This document shows positions 47,881-54,637 of a stretch of 54,637 nt of DNA, piece by piece. Position 1 is the first letter of the stretch; each line of letters opens with the position of its first letter. The stretch is from JBQTIQ01 sp052387955 (GTDB lineage: Bacteria > Actinomycetota > Acidimicrobiia > Acidimicrobiales > JACDCH01): assembly GCA_052387955.1 (NCBI GenBank), contig JBQTIQ010000032.1, positions 1 to 54,637 on the forward strand. Direction: 5' to 3'. The notes beneath the pieces are model-generated. The model saw only the letters and a list, made by a program, of their open reading frames with translations. It did no database searches and had not been told where the DNA came from. A program made the position numbers and the translations under genes.

Positions 47881-48531
47881 ATGGGTAGGCCGAGAACCCC
47901 CGCGGGCCGTGCTCGCGAGACCCTGCGCCGGTTGGCCGGCGAGTACCCGGGTACGGCCACCGAGCTGTGCGAGCTCGTCTACGGCGATCCGTTCCAACTG
48001 CTGGTCGCAACCATCCTCTCGGCCCAGTCCACCGACAAGATCGTCAACGCGGTCACTCCCGCCGTCTTCGCCCGCTATCCGGCACCGGAGGACCTCGCCG
48101 CCGCCGATCCAGGGGAGTTGGGGGAGCTGGTCCACGCCACCGGCTTCTTCAACAACAAGACCAAGAGCCTCATCGGCATGGCGAACGCCGTCGTCGAACG
48201 GTTCGGGGGCGAGGTCCCGTCGCGGATGGAGGACCTGATCACCTTGCCGGGGGTCGGGCGCAAGACCGCCAACGTGGTCCGCAGCGTGGCCATGGACCTG
48301 CCTGGGCTCCCCGTCGACACCCACGTCGGCCGCCTGTCGCTGCGCCTGGGGCTCACCTCCGACACCGATCCGGTGAAGGTCGAGCACGCCCTCAACGCCA
48401 TGGTCCCGGCGGCCGAGAGAGGCGGGTTCAGCCTCCGGCTCATCCTCCACGGCCGCCGCGTGTGCGTTGCCCGCCGGCCCCGCTGCGACGCCTGCGTGCT
48501 GAGCGACTTCTGTCCGTCGGCGGGGCGATGA
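47881..48531 (+). CDS. nth: Endonuclease III
   Basis: A base-excision repair DNA glycosylase/AP lyase acting on oxidised pyrimidines, 216 residues. The helix-hairpin-helix is LPGVGRKTANVVRSVA, with the catalytic Lys in GRKTA, and the catalytic Asp lies in LPVDTHVGRLSLRLG. The [4Fe-4S] cluster ligands are complete in C-x6-C-x2-C-x5-C spacing (CVARRPRCDACVLSDFC). ILSAQSTDKIVNAVTP is the typical N-terminal motif. ATG 47881 is placed 9 nt after the TAGCGT -10. It is divergent from mshD with overlapping -10 elements. Confidence 0.95.
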   Translation: MGRPRTPAGRARETLRRLAGEYPGTATELCELVYGDPFQLLVATILSAQSTDKIVNAVTPAVFARYPAPEDLAAADPGELGELVHATGFFNNKTKSLIGMANAVVERFGGEVPSRMEDLITLPGVGRKTANVVRSVAMDLPGLPVDTHVGRLSLRLGLTSDTDPVKVEHALNAMVPAAERGGFSLRLILHGRRVCVARRPRCDACVLSDFCPSAGR

Positions 48532-48648
48532 GGCCGCCGCGACCAGGACATCTGCTCGATCGTCGCGGACCGGTCACACCTCGCCACCATGCGTAGTTGC
48601 CCGGCCTTCGTGTGCGAACATGATTCCCTGGATGGGCCGATCCTGGCT

Positions 48649-48775
48649 GGTGATCCTTGACCGGTGGCGGTATTGTTTGATCACCAGGTTCCCGCCACCT
48701 GGTACCTGCGACATCGGGATCCGCCGCCTGGTGTCGCCGCGAAGGCTCCCGCTCGGGAGCCTTCGCCTGTTTTGG
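48649..48775 (+). ncRNA. Candidate structured RNA or leader ending in an intrinsic terminator
   Basis: The segment has successive inverted repeats. GGTGATC/GATCACC (48649-48655 and 48679-48685). ACCAGGT/ACCTGGT (48683-48689 and 48697-48703). GCGACA/TGTCGC (48708-48713 and 48732-48737). The last is a perfect 12-bp hairpin (48739-48766) followed by a T-run. The first two stems share bases 48683-48685 and cannot form together, as in attenuators. It is relatively AT-rich for the region. It matches no RNA family I know, and no gene follows directly on the plus strand. It could simply be the nth 3' region. Confidence 0.4.
48739..48774 (+). terminator. Intrinsic terminator
   Basis: GCGAAGGCTCCC (48739-48750), loop GCTC, GGGAGCCTTCGC (48755-48766), then CTGTTTTGG. 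This 12-bp perfect stem with a T-run is the clearest rho-independent terminator in the window. It lies on the plus strand, about 210 bp after nth. Confidence 0.75.
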
Positions 48776-48819
48776 TCGGCCGTCGTCACCGCTGCATGCC
48801 CAGCAGTCGGCTCCGGACG

Positions 48820-49020
48820 TCAGCCCATCCGGTCCACGAGCCGGGACAGCCGACGAGTTGCCGCCCTCAGGCTGCGTTCGACCTCGTAGAGATCGACGGC
48901 GATGTCCTCCGAGGCCGTTCCCACATGACGGTCGGCTACCTGCGTGACCCGGGCCGTGAGCTCGCCGAGAGATGACGTCACCGCCGCAAGCGTGGCGTGG
49001 TCGCTGTCCATGCCCGACAT
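48820..49020 (-). CDS. Small helical protein, function unknown
   Basis: A 66-residue, highly charged protein: MSGMDSDHATLAAVTSSLGE, then LTARVTQVADRHV and EDIAVDLYEVERSLRAATRR, ending in LVDRMG. It looks like two amphipathic helices, a common pattern among small actinobacterial proteins that coil with a partner. The sequence is protein-like rather than the Arg/Pro-rich composition of shadow frames, and it occupies a stretch where no other frame is convincing. I recall no named family. It has no clear ribosome binding site or -10. It is convergent with nth and faces away from hisD across a family R3 repeat. Confidence 0.6.
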   Translation of the reverse strand: MSGMDSDHATLAAVTSSLGELTARVTQVADRHVGTASEDIAVDLYEVERSLRAATRRLSRLVDRMG

Positions 49021-49110
49021 GTTGCTTGGTCGGCTGGCGTTCCCCGGCCACGCCGGCCGGGCTCAGCCGCGCCGCCGCTGGTGCTCTGGCGCTCGCATCG
49101 GTGCCCGGGT
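49021..49110 (-). repeat. Dispersed repeat, family R3, inverted copy
   Basis: Reverse complement of the R3 pattern: GGCGTTCCCCGGCCACGCCG then GCCGGGCTCAGCCGCGCC and GGCGCTCGCATCGGT. It lies between the 66-residue protein gene and hisD. The 141 bp that follow before hisD hold the TACCGT promoter element and nothing else recognisable. Confidence 0.65.
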
Positions 49111-49238
49111 GCCAACTCGCTCGGTCTTCATCCGCCGGCGCGCCGGTGCTCGGGTGCGCCATGGCACCTTCGGGGTCCCGGCGCTGTTGCTCAGCCACCG
49201 GCACCGGCCAGTACCGGCCGGTCTCGAGCGCAGCCCAC

Positions 49239-49244
49239 TACCGT
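49239..49244 (+). promoter_or_regulatory. -10 element for the leaderless his operon
   Basis: TACCGT lies 7 nt before the GTG of hisD at 49252. No T-box or His-rich leader peptide is seen upstream. Confidence 0.5.
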
Positions 49245-49251
49245 TGCCGCC

Positions 49252-50544
49252 GTGCTTGCCCGGATCGACCTGCGCGGTGGCGGGGGCGTCGTCAGCCTGC
49301 CCCGGCCTGCCCCCGGCGGTGACCCGGGCGCGGTGCTCCGCTCGGTGCGTGCGCTGCTGGGCCAGGTGCGCGACGGCGGGGACGCCGCCGTACGGGCCCT
49401 CACCGCTCGGTTCGACGGGGTGTCGATCGAGGAGCTGGCGGTGCCTGCCGGCGAGGTCAAGCGGGCACTGGAGGCGATCGAGCCGGCGGTGAGGGCGGGC
49501 CTGGAAGCGGCCGCCGCCAACATCGAGGACTTCCAGCGGGCCGAGGCGGCCCCCGACCTCCGCTGGGAGCGGCACGGCCTCGTGGTCCGCACCCTGCGCC
49601 GGCCGGTCGACCGGGCCGGGTGCTACGTGCCCGGCGGCCGGGCCGCCTACCCGTCGACGGTGCTGATGACGGCGGTCCCGGCCCGGGTCGCGGGCGTACC
49701 CGAAGTCGTGCTGTGCGTCCCCCCCCGGCGGGACGGGACGGTGCCCGACGTCGTGCTGGCGGCGGCGGCAGTGGCCGGTGTGGACGAGGTCTACCGGCTG
49801 GGAGGTGTCCAGGCCGTGGCCGCCCTGGCCTACGGCACCGAGTCGGTGCGCCCGGTCGACGTCATCGTCGGCCCCGGCAACGTGTGGGTGGCCACGGCCA
49901 AGCGCGAAGTCGCCGGCGAAGGCCGGGTGGGCGTCCCCTCCGCGTTCGCCGGCCCTTCCGAGGTGGTGGTCGTCGTCGACGACTCTGCGTCGGTCGAGGC
50001 CGCGGCCATCGACCTGATCGTCCAGGCCGAGCACGGGCCCGACGGCCTGGCCTGGCTCATCACGTGGTCCGAGGCGATGGCCGACCGCGTCACCGCGGCC
50101 GTGACCGCGCTCGTCGTCGGCGCTCCCCGCCGAGAGGAGATCGAGGCCACCCTGGCCGTCAACGGCCGTTGCGTCCTGGTCGACGGCCCGGACCAGGCCA
50201 TGGCCGTGGCCAACCACATCGCCCCCGAGCACCTGGAGCTGATGGTGGCCGACCCCGAGGCCCTGGTCCCGCTGGTCCGCCATGCCGGTGCCGTGTTCCT
50301 CGGCCCGTTGAGCCCGGCCTCCCTGGGCGACTACGCCGCCGGCCCGTCCCACGTGTTGCCGACGTTCGGTTCGGCCCGCTTCGCCGGCGCCCTCACCGTC
50401 GACGACTTCACCAAGGCGGTCCACGTGGTCGAAGCCGACCAGGCCGCCTTCGATCGTCTGGCCCCCCACGTGATCGCACTGGCCGAAGCCGAGGGCCTCG
50501 CCGCCCACGCCCAGTCGGTGCGGCTCCGACAGGGCCTCGCCTGA
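49252..50544 (+). CDS. hisD: Histidinol dehydrogenase
   Basis: A zinc enzyme that oxidises L-histidinol to L-histidine in two NAD-dependent steps, 430 residues. Conserved regions: CYVPGGRAAYPSTVLMTAVP, YRLGGVQAVAALAYGTESV, VDVIVGPGNVWVATAKREV and SAFAGPSEVVVVVD. The zinc-ligand region is DLIVQAEHGPDGLAW (Gln and His), and ANHIAPEHLEL carries the catalytic Glu/His. LGDYAAGPSHVLPTFGSARF lies toward the C-terminus. GTG 49252 is chosen from the TACCGT -10 and the conserved length; the frame upstream is Arg/Pro-rich and crosses repeat R3. It heads the his operon and is joined to hisC by TGATG. Confidence 0.96.
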   Translation: MLARIDLRGGGGVVSLPRPAPGGDPGAVLRSVRALLGQVRDGGDAAVRALTARFDGVSIEELAVPAGEVKRALEAIEPAVRAGLEAAAANIEDFQRAEAAPDLRWERHGLVVRTLRRPVDRAGCYVPGGRAAYPSTVLMTAVPARVAGVPEVVLCVPPRRDGTVPDVVLAAAAVAGVDEVYRLGGVQAVAALAYGTESVRPVDVIVGPGNVWVATAKREVAGEGRVGVPSAFAGPSEVVVVVDDSASVEAAAIDLIVQAEHGPDGLAWLITWSEAMADRVTAAVTALVVGAPRREEIEATLAVNGRCVLVDGPDQAMAVANHIAPEHLELMVADPEALVPLVRHAGAVFLGPLSPASLGDYAAGPSHVLPTFGSARFAGALTVDDFTKAVHVVEADQAAFDRLAPHVIALAEAEGLAAHAQSVRLRQGLA

Positions 50545-51623
50545 TGGCCGAGCCGACGAACGCCCGTCCCCGGCCCCGCGACGACGTCGCTCTCATGGCC
50601 GGCTACCACTCGCCCCAGGTCGAGGTGAAGGTACGGCTCAACACCAACGAAGCGCCCATGCCACCGCCGGCGGCCTTCGCCCGCGACTTGGCCGAGGAGA
50701 TCGGCCGCATCGAATGGAACCGCTACCCCGACCGGGCCGCCATGAGGCTGCGCCAGTCCATCGGCGAGCTCCACGGCGTCGACCCGGCCCGGGTCCTGGC
50801 CGCCAACGGGTCGAACGAGGTGTTGCAGACCCTTTGCCTCACCTACGGCGGCGCGGGCCGGACGGCGGCCGTGTTCGAGCCCACGTACGCGTTGCACGGT
50901 CACATCGCCCGCATCACCGGTACCGCGGTGGCGGTCGGCGAACGGCGGGCCGACTTCTCCCTCGACCCGGCCGAGGCCCGGCGCGTGCTGACCGAGGCCC
51001 GGCCGGCGCTGACCTTCCTGTGCTCGCCCAACAACCCCACCGGCACGGTCGACTCCCGGGCGTTGATCGAGGAGGTGTCGGCGCTCGCCCCCGGCGTGGT
51101 CGTCGTGGACGAGGCCTACGGGCAGTTCGCCCGATGGTCAGCCATCGACCTGGTCGACGACGACCGGTCGTTGGTGGTCACCCGGACGTACTCCAAGACC
51201 TGGTCGATGGCCGCTGCCCGCCTCGGCTACCTCATCGGGCCACGCTGGGTCGTCGAGGACCTGCAGAAGGTCATCCTGCCGTACCACCTCGACGCCGTGA
51301 AGCAGGCGGCCGGGCGGCTGGCCATCGGTCACCGCCCGGAGATGGACCGTCGGGTGTCAGCCCTCGTGGACGAACGGGAGCGGGTGGTGGCAGGACTCGG
51401 GCGGCTGCCGGTCGAGGTCTGGCCGTCGGGGGCGAACTTCGTGCTGTTCCGCCCCCTGCACGCCGACGGGCACGACGTGTGGCAGGCCCTGGTCGACCGG
51501 TCGGTGCTGGTCCGCGACTGTTCGTCGTGGCCGCGGCTGGAGGGCTGCCTTCGGGTGACCATCGGCACCCTCGACGAGGACGACGCCTTCCTGGCCGCCC
51601 TCGACGAGGTGCTCGTGCCGTGA
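50544..51623 (+). CDS. hisC: Histidinol-phosphate aminotransferase
   Basis: A PLP-dependent class I/II aminotransferase that converts imidazole acetol phosphate to histidinol phosphate, 359 residues. NTNEAPMPPP and WNRYPDRAAMRLR at the N-terminal side, LAANGSNEVLQTL (cofactor phosphate region), FLCSPNNPTGT, VVVVDEAYGQF and TRTYSKTWSMAAARLGYLIG are present, with the PLP Lys in YSKTWSMA. The ATG at 50544 overlaps the hisD stop (TGATG), and its own stop overlaps the hisB GTG. A His-pathway role is supported by its position; similar enzymes also act on aromatic amino acids. Confidence 0.95.
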   Translation: MAEPTNARPRPRDDVALMAGYHSPQVEVKVRLNTNEAPMPPPAAFARDLAEEIGRIEWNRYPDRAAMRLRQSIGELHGVDPARVLAANGSNEVLQTLCLTYGGAGRTAAVFEPTYALHGHIARITGTAVAVGERRADFSLDPAEARRVLTEARPALTFLCSPNNPTGTVDSRALIEEVSALAPGVVVVDEAYGQFARWSAIDLVDDDRSLVVTRTYSKTWSMAAARLGYLIGPRWVVEDLQKVILPYHLDAVKQAAGRLAIGHRPEMDRRVSALVDERERVVAGLGRLPVEVWPSGANFVLFRPLHADGHDVWQALVDRSVLVRDCSSWPRLEGCLRVTIGTLDEDDAFLAALDEVLVP

Positions 51624-52222
51624 CCCCTCGCGCGCCACGGGTGGCCACCGTCGAACGGCGGACGAAGGAGACCGCGGTCCGGGTCAGACTCGACCTCGAC
51701 GGTACCGGGCGGGCCGAGGTGTCGACCGGTCTGCCGTTCTTCGACCACATGCTCGACCAGTTCGGCCGCCACGGTGGCTTCGACGTCGAGGTCCGCGCCG
51801 AGGGCGACCTCCACGTCGACGGCCACCACACGGTGGAGGACACCGCCCTGACCTTGGGGGCAGCCTTGGCCGAGGCGCTCGGGGACAAGGCCGGCGTGGC
51901 CCGTTTCGCCAGCGGCCTGTTCCCCTTGGACGAGGCCCTCATCGAGGTGGCCGTCGACCTGTCGGGCCGGCCCTGGACGACGTGGGAGGTGCCGTTCGGC
52001 GAGGTCCTGGGCCTGGGTGAGCCGCCGTTCAATCCCGAGATGGCGGGCCACTTCTGGCGCTCGTTCGTCACCACCGCCGGGATCACGCTGCACGCCTACA
52101 AGCGCGCCGGCGACAACACCCATCACGTGGTCGAGGCCGCCTTCAAGGGCATATCCCGTTGCCTCGGGGCTGCCACCCGGGTCGAGGGCGGCGCCGTCCC
52201 CTCCACCAAGGGCTCGCTGTGA
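51620..52222 (+). CDS. hisB: Imidazoleglycerol-phosphate dehydratase
   Basis: A Mn-dependent dehydratase that makes imidazole acetol phosphate, 200 residues, the monofunctional form without the N-terminal phosphatase domain of enterobacteria. The internally duplicated fold shows both metal-binding sets: GLPFFDHMLDQFGRHGGFD and DGHHTVEDTALTLG in the first half, and FWRSFVTTAGITLHAYKRAG with NTHHVVEAAFKGISRCL in the second. The C-terminus GAVPSTKGSL is typical. GTG 51620 overlaps the hisC stop (GTGA), showing coupling. The histidinol-phosphatase activity must come from another gene, which is not visible here. Confidence 0.96.
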   Translation: MTPRAPRVATVERRTKETAVRVRLDLDGTGRAEVSTGLPFFDHMLDQFGRHGGFDVEVRAEGDLHVDGHHTVEDTALTLGAALAEALGDKAGVARFASGLFPLDEALIEVAVDLSGRPWTTWEVPFGEVLGLGEPPFNPEMAGHFWRSFVTTAGITLHAYKRAGDNTHHVVEAAFKGISRCLGAATRVEGGAVPSTKGSL

Positions 52223-52256
52223 GGACCGCCGCCGGGGCGAACGTACGAGGGGGGCC

Positions 52257-52877
52257 GTGGTCGAGCGCCCGTTGATCGCCGTGCTCGACTACGGCATCGG
52301 GAACCTGCGCTCGGCCCAGAAGGCACTCGAACGGGTCGGCGCCGACGCCCGCCTCACCGACGACCCGGTCCTGGCCGCCGACGCCGCCGGCGTCGTGTTG
52401 CCCGGTGTCGGTGCCTTCGGCCGGTGCATGGAAGCCATGGACCGCAGCGGGCTGTCGGCCGTGGCCCGCGACGCCGCCGCCAGCGGGCGCCCCTTCCTCG
52501 GCATCTGCATCGGCATGCAGCTGCTCTACGACGGGTCCGAGGAGGCGCCCGAAGTGAACGGTCTCGGCATCCTTTCGGGCACCGTTCGGCGGCTTCCCGC
52601 CGGCGTGCGGGCTCCCCAGATGCAGTGGAACGTGCTCGACATCGTCCGCCCGTCGGTTCTCTTCGCCGGCCTGGCCGACCCGGCCTGGTTCTACTTCGTC
52701 CACTCCTACGCCCCCGACGACATCGTCAACCCGATCGCCCGCTGCGACTACGGGGGCGCCGTCGTCGCCGCCGTGCAGCGAGACAACGTGGTGGCGACCC
52801 AGTTCCACCCCGAGAAGTCCGCTGCCAACGGCCTGCACCTCCTGTCGAACTTCGTCGCCTGGTGCGCACGGTCGTGA
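52257..52877 (+). CDS. hisH: Imidazole glycerol phosphate synthase, glutamine amidotransferase subunit
   Basis: The class I glutaminase that supplies ammonia to HisF, 206 residues. The triad is visible: Cys in FLGICIGMQLLYDGSEE, and His and Glu in TQFHPEKSAANGLHL. The oxyanion-strand region is GVVLPGVGAFGRCM. The N-terminus IAVLDYGIGNLRSAQKALE is the family start. GTG 52257 has GAGGGGGG a few bases upstream. It follows hisB by 34 bp, and its stop overlaps the hisA start (GTGA). It works as a complex with HisF, which is two genes downstream, the usual order with hisA between. Confidence 0.95.
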   Translation: MVERPLIAVLDYGIGNLRSAQKALERVGADARLTDDPVLAADAAGVVLPGVGAFGRCMEAMDRSGLSAVARDAAASGRPFLGICIGMQLLYDGSEEAPEVNGLGILSGTVRRLPAGVRAPQMQWNVLDIVRPSVLFAGLADPAWFYFVHSYAPDDIVNPIARCDYGGAVVAAVQRDNVVATQFHPEKSAANGLHLLSNFVAWCARS

Positions 52878-53629
52878 CCACCGTCGAGCTGTTCCCCGCC
52901 ATCGACCTGCGAGACGGCCGGGTGGTCCGCCTGCACCAGGGCGACTTCGGCCGGGAGACGGTCTACGGTGACGACCCGGTGGGGGTGGCCAAGGCCTACG
53001 AGGCCGCCGGCGCCCCCTGGGTCCACGTCGTCGACCTCGACGCCGCCCGCCGCCAGGGGTCCAACCGCGGCCTCGTCGCCGCTGTGGCCGGGTCGCTGAC
53101 GGTCCCGGTCCAGGCGGGCGGGCTGGGAGCCGACCCCGAAGCCGCCGTCGAGGCTCTGCTCGCCGCCGGCGTGGCCCGGGTCGTCGTCGGCTCGGCCGCG
53201 GTCGAGGACCCTGGCCTGGTGGCGCGCCTCGCGGCCCGTCACCCCGGCTGCATCGCCGTCGGCCTCGACCACCGCGACGGCGAGGTGCGCACCCGGGGAT
53301 GGGAGGGCGCCAGCGGCCGGTCGGTGGCGGAGTTGATCGACGCGTTGGCGGTTCCCGGCGTCATCGGCTTCGTCGTCACCGACATCTCCCGCGACGGCGT
53401 GCTCGAAGGCCCCGACATCGAGGGGTACCGGGCGTTGGCAGCGTCGACCTCGGTGCCGGTGATCGCCAGCGGGGGGGTGGGATCGCTCGCCCACCTGCGG
53501 GCGCTGGTCGGCACCGGCGTCCGGGGAGCGATCGTCGGCAAGGCGCTCTACGAAAGGCGCTTCACCGTCGAGGAGGCACTGGCGGCTCTCGGCGGCCCGG
53601 GCTCGTCCCCCCGCCTGAGTGGCTGCTGA
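52874..53629 (+). CDS. hisA: Phosphoribosylformimino-5-aminoimidazole carboxamide ribotide isomerase
   Basis: A TIM-barrel sugar isomerase of histidine synthesis, 251 residues. The first strand is ELFPAIDLRDGRVVRLHQGD, with the catalytic Asp in AIDLRDG. VHVVDLDAARRQGSNR, VPVQAGGLG (phosphate-binding loop region), FVVTDISRDGVLEGPD (second catalytic Asp) and PVIASGGVGSLAHLRAL complete the barrel. In some actinobacteria the same protein (PriA) also acts in tryptophan synthesis. The GGLG in place of the usual GGGIR is compatible with either; this cannot be settled by eye. The GTG at 52874 overlaps the hisH stop. Confidence 0.94.
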   Translation: MTTVELFPAIDLRDGRVVRLHQGDFGRETVYGDDPVGVAKAYEAAGAPWVHVVDLDAARRQGSNRGLVAAVAGSLTVPVQAGGLGADPEAAVEALLAAGVARVVVGSAAVEDPGLVARLAARHPGCIAVGLDHRDGEVRTRGWEGASGRSVAELIDALAVPGVIGFVVTDISRDGVLEGPDIEGYRALAASTSVPVIASGGVGSLAHLRALVGTGVRGAIVGKALYERRFTVEEALAALGGPGSSPRLSGC

Positions 53630-53664
53630 CCGGACGAGCTGAGCTCTGCCCGAACGACGGCGGG

Positions 53665-53670
53665 TACCCT
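53665..53670 (+). promoter_or_regulatory. -10 element for an internal leaderless hisF promoter
   Basis: TACCCT lies 8 nt before the GTG at 53679, within the 49-bp gap after hisA. It suggests that hisF can be transcribed separately as well as with the operon. Confidence 0.45.
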
Positions 53671-53678
53671 CGGGCGCC

Positions 53679-54440
53679 GTGCGAGTCGCCCGGGTGATCC
53701 CCTGCTTGGACGTCGACGCCGGGCGGGTGGTGAAGGGCGTCAACTTCGTCGGGTTGCGGGACGCCGGTGACCCCGTCGAACTGGCCTCGCGCTATGACGC
53801 CGAGGGTGCCGACGAGCTCGTGTTCCTCGACATCACCGCGTCCAGCAGCGCCCGCGAGACCATCGTCGAGGTCGTGACCCGTACCGCCGAGCAGGTGTTC
53901 ATCCCTTTCACCGTGGGCGGGGGGATCCGTTCGGTCGACGACGCCCGTCGACTCCTGCGGGCCGGCGCCGACAAGGTGTCGGTCAACACGTCGGCGGTGA
54001 CGCGGCCCGAACTGGTAGCCGATATCGCCGAGGAGTTCGGGACCCAGTGCGCGGTGGTGGCGATCGACGCCCGGGCCGCGGCCGGGGGCGCCTGGGAGGT
54101 CTTCACCCACGGCGGCCGCAAGCCGACCGGGCTCGACGTCGTCTCGTGGGCCGCGGAAGTCGAGCGGTTGGGCGCCGGCGAGATCCTGCTCACGTCCATG
54201 GACCGGGACGGGACCCGTGAGGGCTTCGACGTGGCACTCACCCGTGCCGTCGTCGAGGCCACCAACGTCCCGGTGATCGCCTCGGGCGGGGTGGGCACGC
54301 TGCAGCACCTGGTCGAGGGCGTGCTCGACGGCCGCGCCGACGCCGTGCTGGCGGCGTCGATCTTCCACTTCGGGGAGCACACGGTGGGCGAGGCCAAGGA
54401 GCTCATGGCCAACGCCGGCATAGTGGTACGGCCGGCGTAG
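53679..54440 (+). CDS. hisF: Imidazole glycerol phosphate synthase, cyclase subunit
   Basis: The TIM-barrel cyclase partner of HisH, 253 residues. It uses ammonia from HisH to form imidazole glycerol phosphate and AICAR. The barrel opens ARVIPCLDVDAGRVVKGVNF with the catalytic Asp in CLDVD. FIPFTVGGGIRSVDDAR is the phosphate loop, KVSVNTSAV and AVVAIDAR follow, and GEILLTSMDRDGTREGFD carries the second catalytic Asp. VPVIASGGVGTLQHLVEGV ends the barrel. GTG 53679 is placed by the TACCCT -10. It is last in the visible operon; hisG, hisI and hisE are not in the window. Confidence 0.96.
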   Translation: MRVARVIPCLDVDAGRVVKGVNFVGLRDAGDPVELASRYDAEGADELVFLDITASSSARETIVEVVTRTAEQVFIPFTVGGGIRSVDDARRLLRAGADKVSVNTSAVTRPELVADIAEEFGTQCAVVAIDARAAAGGAWEVFTHGGRKPTGLDVVSWAAEVERLGAGEILLTSMDRDGTREGFDVALTRAVVEATNVPVIASGGVGTLQHLVEGVLDGRADAVLAASIFHFGEHTVGEAKELMANAGIVVRPA

Positions 54441-54510
54441 CCGCTCCGAGGCCTGGCGGCGTCGGCGTTCCGCCGCCAAAGGTGCCCGACGCCGTGGGCC
54501 GATACTGCCG

Positions 54511-54637
54511 ATGCGAGCGCCGGAGCGCCAGCGCAGGCGCGGCCACGCCCGGCCTGCGTGGCCGGGGAACGCCGACCAGCACCGTCGACGGTGCGAGCGC
54601 CGGCGCGCCAGCGCAGGCGCGGCCGCGCCCGGCCGGC
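54511..54637 (+). repeat. Dispersed repeat, family R3, tandem 80-bp copies running off the window
   Basis: TGCGAGCGCCGG, then GCGCCAGCGCAGGCGCGGCC, starts at 54512 and again 80 bp later at 54592, with CTGCGTGGCCGGGGAACGCC between. The second copy is cut by the window end. The 70 bp between hisF and the repeat hold no gene. Confidence 0.8.

Noticed and set aside
47789..48010. N-terminal extension of MshD to about 317 residues
   Set aside because: It would overlap nth by about 130 bp on the opposite strand and has no start with a promoter or ribosome binding site, although the longer form is nearer the usual MshD length.
48574..48789. 71-codon minus-strand frame including MSQVPGGGNLVIKQYRHRSR
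   Set aside because: It runs through the terminator hairpin and the inverted repeats, has no ribosome binding site and matches nothing I know. The structured-RNA reading explains the segment better.

Overview
The window is GC-rich (roughly 70 percent by eye), densely coded actinobacterial chromosome, most likely from the class Acidimicrobiia or a close relative. The evidence is the gene content: SepF and DivIVA next to YggS and YggT, a proteasome activator (Bpa), mycothiol synthase (MshD), an LLM-type F420 oxidoreductase family member, a menaquinone pathway and an actinobacterial-type DnaE with intact PHP motifs. GTG and TTG starts are common, and many genes look leaderless. The genus cannot be read from the sequence.

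Layout. 1-2.5 kb is the downstream end of a division and cell wall cluster (yggS fragment, sepF, yggT, divIVA). 2.7-7.6 kb holds two paralogous membrane-anchored, Ala/Pro/Glu-rich repeat proteins of unknown function. 7.7-16.2 kb is housekeeping: ileS, a YggU/DUF167 protein, a DksA-like zinc-finger protein, lspA, rluD, an Rrf2 regulator, an alkaline-phosphatase-superfamily hydrolase and bpa. 16.2-20.3 kb is dnaE, preceded by a 40-bp-period repeat and a DnaA-box cluster. 20.4-29.1 kb carries a conserved unknown, a nitroreductase, a secreted subtilase, a DUF255/thioredoxin protein, a cupredoxin lipoprotein facing an ECF sigma/anti-sigma pair, and a zinc-ribbon membrane protein. 29.2-38.8 kb is a scrambled menaquinone locus (menE, menA, menH, menD, menF, menG), interrupted at 32.4-35.0 kb by a signal-less Calx-beta protein and remnants of a transposase and a PIN toxin. 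39-49 kb is mixed: an epoxide-hydrolase-like protein, a site-2 protease, a TAP-like peptidase, an LLM oxidoreductase, a nucleotidyltransferase, rlmN, a VIT1-like transporter, mshD, nth and a possible structured RNA. 49.2-54.4 kb is the histidine operon hisD-C-B-H-A-F.

Regulation and architecture. A TANNNT hexamer sits 6-9 nt before the start codon of at least thirteen reading frames on both strands, which points to widespread leaderless transcription. Two of those frames are very short and end in TGA overlapping the GTG start of the next gene (the phosphatase-like gene and mshD), suggesting translational coupling from leaderless uORFs. Operon genes are often coupled by GTGA or TGATG overlaps. 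Three families of intergenic repeats recur: a 124-126 bp hairpin element (two copies), a GGGGGCTGCGCCCCC palindrome family (six sites plus those inside the first family) and a GCGAGCGCCGG...GTGGCCGGGGAACGCC family (three places).

The best candidates for undescribed biology are the two repeat proteins beside divIVA, the dnaE upstream region, the uORF-coupled genes and the terminator-ended structured segment at 48.65-48.78 kb. I saw no tRNA, rRNA, CRISPR array or intact mobile element.
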